The position numbers and the translations under genes were made by a program. Shown piece after piece: positions 11,614-23,600 of a stretch of 64,000 bases of DNA (position 1 is its first letter; the number at the start of each line of letters is the position of its first letter). Under the pieces are notes generated by a model. The model made no database searches, had not been told where the DNA came from, and saw nothing but the letters and a program-made list of their open reading frames with translations. The stretch comes from Cladopsammia gracilis. Its lineage: Eukaryota; Cnidaria; Anthozoa; Scleractinia; Dendrophylliidae. The DNA is taken from contig JAJGOT010000241.1 of the NCBI GenBank assembly GCA_022457155.1, positions 418,501-482,500 of the forward strand. Reading direction: 5' to 3'.

Positions 11614-14600
11614 CTAGATTTAATACGAAATAGCGAAATAATTAGAAATAATTGGCAGATTGATAAGCCAATCATTTAGTTAGAGAGCGTATCGAATGAA
11701 CGATCAAAGTAGCTGGCTCTTGTATTAGCAATGCCCAGGGTGTGTTCATGCCTCAACTGATAAAAACTATGCACGCTTTAAAAAGTGTCCCTATTTGTAA
11801 GAGAATAAAGATACTCTGAAATTGCGTCTTTCCCCTAACCTTACAATCACTTTGGTCGGTCATCCCAGCAGCAAAACGCTGTTAAATTTCTTATTTTAGT
11901 TTTATTTTACAGGGCTCACACTGATAGCAGTTGTATAACTCAAGTGGCTACCCTGTTTGAATATTTGTTATTATTTATTATTACAACTTCTAGAGAGATA
12001 TTTACTTACTTTTTACTTCGTTTCGTGCTGACTCGGTTGCAGCTGCTTGATCTCGTGGTTTTATTACATAATCACCACCGGGCCTTTCATAATATCCTTC
12101 TTCAGCATCGCCGTCAGTTGGTTCACCTTCGCCTACATGTGCATCATGGTCAGTTGGTACGTCAACTCCTTTATCTGCATCACGGTAAGGAGGTACATCA
12201 ACTCCTTCATCTGCATCACGGTCAGACGGTACATCATCTCCTTCATCTACATCACGGTAAGGTGGTACATCAACTCCTTCATCTGCATCACGTTCAGTTG
12301 GAACATCAACTCCTTCATCTGCATCACGGTCAGTTGGTACATCAACTCCATCACCTGCATCACGGTGAGGTGGTACATCAACTCCTTCATCAGCATAACG
12401 GTCAGTTGGTACATCAACTCCTTCATCTGCACCGCGGTCAGTTGGTACATCAACTTTTTCATCTGCATCACGGTCAGTTGGTACATCAACTTTTTCATCT
12501 GCATCACGGTCAGTTGGTACATCAACTTCATCACCTGCATCACGGTGAGGTGGTACATCAACTCCTTCATCAGCATCACGGTCAGTTGGTACATCAACTC
12601 CTTCATCAGCATCACGGTCAGTTGGTACATCAACTCCTTCATCTGCATCATGGTCAGTTGGTACATCAACTCCTTCATCTGCATCACGGTCAGTTGGTAC
12701 ATCAACTCCTTCATCTGCATCACGGTCAGTTGGTACATCAACTCCTTCATCTGCATCACCGTCAGTTGGTACATCAACTTCATCACCTGCACCTCGGTGA
12801 GGTGGTACATCAACTCCTTCATCTGCATCACCGTCAGTTGGTACATCAACTTCATCACCTGCACCTCGGTGAGGTGGTACATCAACTCCTTCATCAGCAT
12901 CACGGTCAGTTGGTACATCAACTCCTTCATCTGCATCACGGTCAGTTGGTACATCAACTCCTTCATCTGCATCACCGTCAGTTGGTACATCAACTTCATC
13001 ACCTGCACCTCGGTGAGGTGGTACATCAACTCCTTCATCAGCATCACGGTCAGTTGGTACATCAACTCCTTCATCTGCATCACGGTCAGTTGGTACATCA
13101 ACTCCTTCATCTGCATCACGGTCAGTTGGTACATCAACTCCTTCATCTGCATCACCGTCAGTTGGTACATCAACTTCATCACCTGCACCTCGGTGAGGTG
13201 GTACATCAACTCCTTCATCAGCATCACGGTCAGTTGGTACATCAACTCCTTCATCTGCATCACGGTCAGTTGGTACATCAACTCCTTCATCAGCATCACG
13301 GTCAGTTGGTACATCAACTCCTTCATCTGCATCACGGTCAGTTGGTACATCAACTCCTTCATCAGCATCACGGTCAGTTGGTACATCAACTTCATCGCCT
13401 GCACCTCGGTGAGGTGGTACATCAACTCCTTCATCTGCATCATGGTCAGCTGGTATATCAACCTTTTCATCTGCATAACGGTGAGGTGGTACGTCAACTC
13501 CTTCATCTGCATCGCGGTCAGTTGGTACATGAACTCCTTCATCAGCATCACGGCGAGGTGGTACATCAACTTCTTCATCTGCATCACGGTCAGGTAGTTC
13601 ATCAACTCCATCACCTGCATCACGGTGAGGTGGTACATCAACTCCTTCATCTGCATCACGGTCAGCTGGTACATCAAATCCATCACCTGCATCACGGTGA
13701 GGTGGTACATCAGCTCCTTCATCTGCATCATGGTCAGTTGGTACATCAACTCCTTCTTCTGCATCATATTTAGTTGGTTCGTTTACTCCTTTACTTGCAT
13801 CACCAACAGCTGATTCACCAATGTCTTCGTCATCCTTTCCTTGTTCTCCCTCAGGTTCAATTGTATCATGTCCTTCTGCTTTTGGTTCTCGGTCTTTCTC
13901 TCCGTCTTCCATTTCTCGTTCCTCTGCTATCTCCTCTTCATCGGCTGTGTTGATAAAAAGATACTCGGTTATTGATTTTAATAAGCAGAGGTTCAAAATT
14001 ATTAGCTAGAATTCTGATTTTTCCTGCCTAAGCAGATCTGTAGCTTACTCATCTAATAACTGACTAGAAACTCAATAGCCTTAATGAAGCATATATTTTG
14101 CCATGAAATTTTGAACGCGCTATTTTAAAGATAAATTTAGCTGTGATCATTTGATAAATTTTAAGCGTAACGCCTTCCCTGTGTCCATTAAGATATGGTA
14201 ACACGAGTGGAAGATTTGGGGAACGAGAAATAAATGTGGAAACACTTGTCGAAGGCGAGTACTTCCACAACTATTTCAAATTCTCCAAAACTTTATCGAG
14301 CGTTACCACAACTTATGGAAACACGGAAAGAAAGTTTTCTATTGATTTTATAATATAAGCGCGCGTTTTTTTATATTTGTGGAACTGAGGCAAAATTAGA
14401 ATGGTTTGTATGGAGTCATCAGAGTAAAAAGTGTCAAAATCTCACCCCAAAAATGCAATAAGATGCCGATATTTGACGAGTGGACATTTTTCTTCATGCT
14501 CTTTCCGAATATCTAATCAAATGCCACAATTTCACAAATTTAGTTTTTGTGACGTCATCACTTTGGTAATGGTTGTGGTAATTTGGTAAATGTTTTTCAA

Positions 14601-17600
14601 TGGTTTTGGTTATTTATGGTTATTTGTTAAATGGTTTTCACCCCGTTGTATCATGCTTATTTATACAGAAACGTTAACAGACAAGCGTATCCCAAGTATA
14701 ATATTTACCAGCGTCACGTTTATTTTGCTGATCTGCATTGCCATCCCTTCCTGGTCGTTCTCGATATGGATGGATGGTAACTTGATCAAAAATAAAATAA
14801 TTTAACTTGATTTTAGAAAGAAATTTAAAGCTCTATTATTACCTAATGAAAATGATTGTTAGGGCGGGGGGGGGGGGGGGGGGGCGGGTTGAGCTTTGAC
14901 AGTGGAATTCATTTGAGACCCAATTTACGCCCTGCTATGTTCTTGTAGGAAAACCCAGTAACTTAGAGCATAAATTCCCAACACAGCTTATATTGCTTTA
15001 TAATTTTGACAGAGTATGTGATTGCCCATCAAGCGCCATTCAGAGGAGTGGAACATGTTGATAACCTGCTTGTAGGTCTCTAATTTAAACAATACATGTC
15101 ATTATCAAGTGAAATATGGAGTGAAAGTAAGATCAACGATCAGCTTTACCTTCCACCAACGATGTAATCGGTCCCTCCTGCTCATAATCTGCGTTATGAA
15201 AGAATGACAACATTATTCTGAAAACGTTTGACATTTTTTTAAAAAAATGTGATTACCAGTGCAGATCAAATGCATGTGCTTTCATCGTTTGGACGTGCAC
15301 CTATTCACCACGCACTCAGCAAGCCCCACTATATTTATTAACTACTATATAATATATAGTAAAAGAATATTGAATATTGAATGAATATTGAATTAATATT
15401 GAATATTGAATGAAATACTACTAATAAATATAAACGGTACTTAAAATTCTCAGCAGCAAAAAGGTCTGCCCATGGGCCTACAATATGGGCACACAGTCTT
15501 TCCATATCTGAGTCTGCAAATGTTGCTGACTGAGGGTTTACAAGTGGTAAATTATTCAAAAGTAGGGCGATGTTATTAATAAAAATAGTCCCCAAATAGT
15601 CGTGTAATAAATTGTTATAACGCGAGAAATAGCGGGTTATTGTTTTTGGTATATTAATCCCCTAGTCAAGCTCTTTCAAATGATATATTTGGTGGTATAC
15701 AATTAGAAACTATTTACCACGTGTTTTTGTGACGTCACAAATTATGATCACTGAAATGATTTGGGCAAAAACCCAAGTGAATGTGCGAAGTTTGGTGAGG
15801 AAATGTGCAAAAGAAGCAAAGTTAGCCTTATATGATCCTTTTTTGGGTCGTTTGGCCCCGCCGTGAAGAATAAAACGGGCAGCACGCCTCTGCGCACCCT
15901 CAAGAAAGTTTTAAATCTGAAATAAATGATTGAGGAGCCCAGAACTCACTGACAATCTAGTTGGGAGCGCTGAATGACAAGTAAAGCAACCTTTTGCGTT
16001 CAGTCGTGAGCATGGTCGCCCATGGTGTAGGGACTAACCGCGCGAGATGGGAATGGGCTAGTACGATTTCTAGATATTCTTAGCACTTCGCATTCACTAC
16101 GGTTTAAAGAAAGTCCCCATTGCACAGGTCACTTTGAAGAGCAGCAAAATCCTCAGAGCTACGAACTACTCGGGAGCATCAGGGGCGGATCCAGGGGGGG
16201 GGGGGGGGGGGGGAAATGGGTGAATTTTCACCTCCCTTTTCAGAGACCTTTTCTTTCTTTTTTCTAAAGTATTTCTCAAATAAATAATATTTTATTTCTC
16301 TGATATCTTTTTTGATTAAAATTTCACCCCCCATTTCAAAATCCTGGATCCGCTCCTGAGCATTTGGTATCATCTGCGAAGAGTGCAACGATAGTAGCTT
16401 GGCTGGTGTGACCTCGGGTACTAGATCGTTGATGTACGAAATGGATTGAAAGGGACCTAGGAAACTGCCCTGAGGAACATCAGATGTTACAGGTGCCCAA
16501 AGGGAGTATTCGTCATTCACCAGAACCCGCTAGCCACCCGTGCAGGGACCCCTGGTTGCTGAACAACGACAGCTTGTGTAGTAGTTTGCGGTACCGAGTC
16601 GAACGTTTTGTTGAATTCCAGCATCGAGCGAGGCACCGAAGTCATGGAGGACGGACAGCAACCGAATAAGGTAAAACCTGCCTTGCAGAAATCCGTGCTG
16701 CAAGTCTAACATGAGATGGACAAGATCGGGCAGCAATTTCTTAAAGACGCAATGCGCACAGAGCTTTCTGACTATGGACAGCAGTGAAAACTGGGGATAA
16801 TTTTATATTTTTTATATCACCGTTGATAGTACGAAGTCACCAGTTACACATAATTCCAGGAGTTTCGAACTTCGTAAAGACTTTGTTGTCATAAACAAGA
16901 AATGAGTGGCAACGTTGTCTTACAACAAATAACGAAGGACAGTTGTTTACCTGAGTCTGATGATGCATCACTTCTCGATTGATCTACAGACATTAAAAAC
17001 CAAGTTATATTAAAATGTTCTAGATGTTTGTTAAAAGTTTTGTTATCATCTTGATGACAAACAGTTTTATTGTGAAAAAAAAGGAAATAATTGGCCTTGT
17101 TATATATAAAGAACAAATAGAAAAGTATTTTATAGCCACGGGAAGAAAAGTTGTGAATCTTGATTGTCTACTGTAACCATTATTTGTAAATCAATGCAAA
17201 AGTGCATAATTAAGAGAATCAATGTTCCTTTCAGACTGAGTACAAATACAGGGGAAAATCGCAAAGCACCTTGCTCTTCAGACACGAGGCAAGAAATTTG
17301 CATTTCAATCCATTCCCGATCAGCATCGTCATCATCATCATCAGCAGCATCATCGTCATCTTCCTCACCATCGCTGTCATCTTCGTCATCACTGTCTTCA
17401 TCATCTAGCAACAGAAACGAAAGAAACGCCGTTAAAGCGTAATCAATCTATCATTCGATTGATGTCCAATAGCTGAATGAATCAGCAAATCTAGCAATCA
17501 ATGAACGTATGAATCTATCAATGAATCAATTAATTTATTAATCCAGCAGTCCATCCATCCATCCATCCATCCATCCATCCATCCCTCCCTGCCTCCCTCC

Positions 17601-20600
17601 TTCCTTCCATCCATTCCCTTCCTCCCTCCCTCCCTCCCTCCCTCCCTCCATTCCCTCCCTCCCTCCCTCCATCCATCCCTCCCTCCCCTCCCTCCCCTCC
17701 CTCCCTCCCTCCATCCATCCATCCATCCACTCATCTTCGTGTTTCTATCTATCAAAATCGTGCAGCTTGTAGGACTTCTTCCAATGTTTATCTATATAAA
17801 AAACGGTGCGTGTATTGCTTCACCTTAAGCAAATAATTCAACTATGATGACATCACGCGATGTAGAATTTTCATTATAATTAGGGTTGCGGTCTGTGTAG
17901 GTACGTTTGAGTCATTTCCAACCCTCGCGTGCAACCCCCTTCCGGATATGACTTTTATGCGCAAAGGAGTCTTATATGAAATATAATTGCAGGTTATCTC
18001 AATGAAAATGGAAAGATTCATTACCCTCGTCACTGTCATCCTCCTCAATGTCCTCGATACCATGTTGGTCCTGTTGAACTTCCCCATCTTGCTCTGTTGT
18101 GAAATGAAATGTTCATGTAAATCACTCAATTTTATTTTGGTTAACGAGTTACAATTATAAGGTTTTTTATCCAGGGAGCTGACGTCACCCATCAGATGTT
18201 TTTTTCTGTGAGGCCCTGTCTATTGATACACCTGCAAATAACCCAATTTCAACTTGAGACAAGTATCCATCTTGACGGGTTATCGGTCACAGGAGTATTC
18301 ATCTAGACCTAAATCTGAAGATGGATCTTGACAGATCATTTATCAATGTCCAGGCCAACCATAGTCTGTCGCCTATAGCTCAAGCAATCTACACTTCGCT
18401 CAAGCAATACTATAACTCCATTTCTTATTTTTTTTCAGTAGCATTATCGGCAGTTAGTTCGTCCATATCCATAAGACTAAATTTTCCAGCATCTTCGCAT
18501 GTTTTTTTCGTTTTGCTGTAATCGTAGGATTGACTTATCCATTCAGAAGAACAATCAGTAGAACAGTGGCCTACTGTCCTTCTTGTGATTGCCTTCATTT
18601 TTCTACGGATAATCAGTCCCTGGTATAAACTGGATGAATCTTACAACTAGACAGCACTTTCGAATTATAGTTTCAAAACAATGAAACTATGGATACGATT
18701 TTATCTACATCACAGTTCCATTGGAAGTGTACATTTGTGTCATTGAATTATCTATTGAACAGAATAGAATAGAGAAACCTCATTTATACCTTCCTCATCT
18801 TCGCCGCGGGGGAAAAAGGCTCGCAAATAGATCCAAAACTCTCGCATTTTGTCTCTTGCAGTTCTTCGTACCTGATTAAATGATAATGGTGTAATCATAT
18901 AAATTCAGGTTGCTTCTGCACACATATCGTACGTTAACTTTAGCTATATTTATGCGAGAAAACGTTCGCCAAAGTACTACATGTAGCTTAAATTCCTTAG
19001 ATACAATAACAGAAAGGTTAATTATTCACTTCATCTGACAGCTTTTTAAGCGGTAAAGGTAGGGCAACATATTGACAAGCTATGGACAGTTTGCCTTCAT
19101 GTTTTAAAATCTATTTGATTAAATAAAGTAAGTCTGGTCGTCTTGAATTTTGTTTTGTAAGTGTTAGAAGCTCTACCCTAATTCTCCCTTACTAGGGAGC
19201 GTTCTAAAGAAAGGTCACTCATTAAAGAATAGTTTAAGAAAATATTAACCTTTTGTCTTTTACTGAACGCTTATTACTCAAAATGTAGCCGAATTAATTA
19301 TGCATCATAAACGAATTATGCAACATAATGTTGGAATTGTGTGAAGTGTTTTCAATGGAGTATGAAATAAGAAATATAGACAACTGTTCCATACCTCTCG
19401 GGTCGAGAACGTGTAGAGAAATGGATTTATCGCTGAGTTTATGGGGAGCACAAAGACAGCGATCCATACAGAAAGGTCCCCAGGTACGTCGAAGTTCTTC
19501 TCCAGCACCGACCTCAGACCAAACACTATAATCGGCATCCAGCAGGCACAGTCGGTAAAGATGATGAACAGCACCCGTTTGGTAAGAGACTTTTCTCTTT
19601 TGGTATTGGCTGTCTTGGCTCTGGCTTTTCTTGCTCTTTTTGTGCCTTGTTTATTCAGACGCCTTTTCGACAGACAGGTCTTTGCCAATATCATGGCATA
19701 AGCAAAAATTATGACGAGAACCAGGACCAGATTTAGTCCGACAAAGACAGCAACCGAGTATTTCCAGCCAGTTATAAAGTCAGGGTGAAGCTGCAGTGGC
19801 AAACACATCACCGACTTTCCATAGTAAAGAATACCATTGGCAGGATCGTGGAAATATGTTATGCCAAAAGTAGGGAGGAAAGCAAAAAGAAAACTAATTG
19901 CCCAAATGATGAAGCAAAAAGTATGGGTTTTCTTACGGCCGAGTGACCTAAAACGACGAGGGAACACAATGTGCTTAAATCTGTCAACGGATAGAAGCGA
20001 CAGAATCATTAGCGATACCTCACTTGACAGAACAGAAAGTCCTCCCGTTATCTGGCATGACAAACCAGTTCTCCACTGGTAGTCATGGAGATAATATTCA
20101 CCTGACCACATTGCATCCTTCACGCCAATGATAATCAAATACACCCCCATTAAACCATCTGCCACTGCCACGTGCATCAGCATTATCGTTTGTGCAACGT
20201 TTTTCTCTTTAAAGAGAGTACGCCAAACAAGCACAAAGACAGCTCCGACCAAAGAGGTGATGCCAATTGCCCATAAACACCTTCTAGGACCTTTTCGGTA
20301 AAACATGGTGTCGCAGTTTGCAAAATTATCGTTCCAGATAAAAATGCATTCTGCGTCCTGCTTGAATTCCGCATGGCAGCACATAACGTTGTTATCAAGG
20401 GTTCTGCAAGGCAAAGCAAAAGTGCACAATAAAAAAGCATACCTCATGTCAGCCGGAAAGTCATAGTAATGTGTCTAGCCAAAATGAAACTGTGCATACT
20501 ACGTTTGGCGCAATGTTCTTCAACTGATGAGCTTACAAAATGGCAAATAGAGTTGTTTTTATTTTTGGTTTGTTTTGCATTGGGAGCTTGGCAACTTACT

Positions 20601-23600
20601 CCCCACACATGAATATAATGGAATTTCGTAACATTGGGAAAAAAGAAACAATTATTATATTTTTTTCTAAGTAAGTAGCAGTTAGATGCTTTTCATGTGC
20701 ATTAGAACAAAAGAGATATATCAATAGAGCGTTTTCACTCACGTGACAAGCAGCTATGCAAATTTATTAGAACAAAAGAAAGTTTTTACATAAGAAAAGA
20801 GTTCAAATCCCACAGGATTGGCTTGGTACACCAACATGGCCGCCGTTTTATTGTTTTGGTACACCAATCACGGTGGTCGGTTGCTAGGGCTTTTCCTCCC
20901 GCAACTCTCGAAACTGAGAGTTTTAGGCTATAGACAAAAGTAGAATACATCGAATCTAACGAAACTTGGAAGGAAAGTAGGTGGATAAATTACCTATCAA
21001 TTGATTATTATTTGATCCCATTTGACTGCTATTGTGACGTCATAAATGATGTCCAAATTTGGCATCAGAATTAAAATTCAGGATAAAAAGTGTGAAAATG
21101 TTGTATTAGTTTTCAGTATAGAATTCTATGATTTCTGGTGAAAACCCCATCTCAATCGGATAAAAAGGCGTAAAGTTACAGCTAATTAAAGAAATTCAAA
21201 TTTCCCACCAAATGACCATATATGGTCAAACTTTAGGGGTATTTAAACGCGAAAACAATGAATGTAGTCGCAACGGAGAAAGGACAAAGTTGCATAAAAT
21301 CGAAATTGTAGTTTTTTCAACTTAGCATATGTTGTACTATGACGCGTATTTCATCACGATTACGTCATTGTGACGTCATAATGACGTAATTCGCGATGAA
21401 ATACGCGTCATAGTACAACATATGCTAAGTTGAAAAAACTACAATTTCGATTTTATGCAACTTTGTCCTTTCTCCGTTGCGACTACATTCATTGTTTTCG
21501 CGTTTAAATGCCCCTAAAGTTTGACCATATATGGTCATTTGGCGGGAAATTTGAATTTCTTTAATTAGCTGTAACTTTACGCCTTTTAATCGGATTGAGA
21601 TGGGGTTTTCACCAGAAATCATAGAATTCTATACTGAAAACTAATACAACATTTTCACACTTTTTTTCCTGAATTTTAATTCTGATGCCAAATTTTGACA
21701 TCATTTATGACGTCACAATAGCAGTCAAATGGGATGAAATAATCATCAATTGATAGGTAATTTATCCACCTACTTTTCTTCCAAGTTTCGTTAGATTCGA
21801 TGTATTCTACTTTTGTCTATAGCCTAAAACTCTCAGTTTCAAGAGTTGCGGGAGGAAAAGCCCTAGCAACCGACCACCGTGAATATGGCCGCCGTGACGT
21901 CATGTGAAAACGCTCTATACCTTATCATGAGTCGTTATGGCATATGTAAGCAAGATTAACTGAATCAGAAGCAATAAACAGCCAAATAGTGTATAAAAAT
22001 GAAATAAAAAGTAAAAATTATCAACTACCTGTTAAAAATGGATTACTGATACTTTTTAGCATCAATTGAGCAGTCGCTGTTGATCTGCTAAACATATTGA
22101 CTCAAATGTTTGTTCATTGATAATCTTGCCTCATTTCTTGGACTTAATATACCAAATTCTTCTTTTTAAATGTATTACTTTAGTTTTAAAAATATTAATG
22201 AAGAATCTCACATTCGTGTAAAGTGTTTCATCTTGTCAAAAAAACCCTTTGGAAGATCATACATCGAGTTGTAATGCATGTATCTGTAATTAAAAGAAGG
22301 AATGTTAAAAAAAATAAATGACACCTTTGATGTCATTTAGCAACTAATTTCTTTGCTGCAATACTATTTACCTTATTCTAGCTAACAATACATCAAGCTG
22401 TACTTAGATCCGTACTTAGGTTACTTAGGTCTTCTTTACGTGTAATACAGATCATAGTGCATAATGTGCCAAACATAATCACCCAACCCCCCCCCCCCCC
22501 CCCCCCAAAAAAAAGTCAAATGGTCGGCCCCTTATCTGTGAACGCTTTATGGGCGAAACATTAGGTTTCGCAGGGGCGAGGGTTCTGTGATTTGGAAAAA
22601 AAATATCCTGTGACCAACTCTCTCAAGAAAAATATCTTGCAACTGTGAAAGCCCGACTCACGACTTTTTTCTTTGTTTACCAATTCTGTATGAGATTGTT
22701 TCAGTAGAGACCGTTGTCCTTATTAATTAAAAGGCGTTCGAATTAATCGGGTAAATCTTATAAAAATGTATAGGCTTTCGGCCGGAATCAAGACAACTCC
22801 CTGTAATAAGGGGGTATTAAGATTAAACTGTAAAAAGAGTACTCGATTTAGATAAAAAGGCTAAGCATGAGCATAAGCATAAACACAAACGTAAGTCCAG
22901 CGGGGAAACCGAAGATACCCCTAATTGAAGAAACATTGACCCGTGAAAGGTATAGACCATGAATAATGATACCGAATGGGATTATGGGTAGGCAGTATTG
23001 GCAAGCTTAGTAATATTCCATTTCTTGATAATCAAGATGTTTTCTTTATTTGAGACATTTAAGCTCATGATTTATGCATCGTGTGTTAATATAATGTGTA
23101 TTCTGTCACAGACGAAGATTAATTTTTCCAACTTCCCAGTAAACCTTTGGGTCGCATCGTTCATGGTTTATGCTTTTCACGGCCCGACAACGTTTCTTCA
23201 ATTTGGTGTATAAGCATAAGTATGACAAGAATGCGTACTTAAGTTATTTTTTTTGCTTGCACTTACGTCATATCACGTCATATCAAAATTCAGCAGCATT
23301 AAAAAACGGATTTCGATTCCAAAATGTTTATGAAATTGCAGAGAGTTTAAAACTAAACATCTGGGCGAAAGTTTGAAGCGCCAGTTGATTTCGTTCAAGA
23401 GTTATAGGCGAAAGAGTTTTAGACATTTTTAGTGAAAATGTATGAATCGGCCATCTTGGCCATCTTCACTTTGATACTTTTGTGAAGGATTGTAACACTG
23501 GTATCTAAATATCAAGTTAACAGCTTTTTTGGATGTAAAGTTTAGATTTTTGAATTTTTATGACGACATGTCCAAGCCAAGAGTAATTAACGCGCATAAG

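Noticed and set aside
11944..13773. 609-residue His/Leu-rich frame on the plus strand
   Set aside because: It is a shadow of the 36-bp coding repeat on the other strand. It lacks splice or start context, and its composition simply repeats with the unit.
12055..13780. CRISPR-like array of 36-bp repeats
   Set aside because: Units are contiguous with no unique spacers, in a eukaryotic coding exon.
15420..15540. Possible additional acidic tail exon ([11 protein letters not shown])
   Set aside because: A plausible acceptor exists, but the only nearby donor leaves phase 0 instead of 1.
17164..17442. Ser-rich frame on the plus strand
   Set aside because: It is antisense to the Asp/Glu-rich receptor exon and produced by (ATC)n.
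17498..17755. Gly/Glu/Arg- and Met/Asp/Gly-rich frames
   Set aside because: They arise from the CCAT/CCCT microsatellite in an intron.
19328..20082. Plus-strand frames across the 7TM exon
   Set aside because: Antisense shadows of the receptor.
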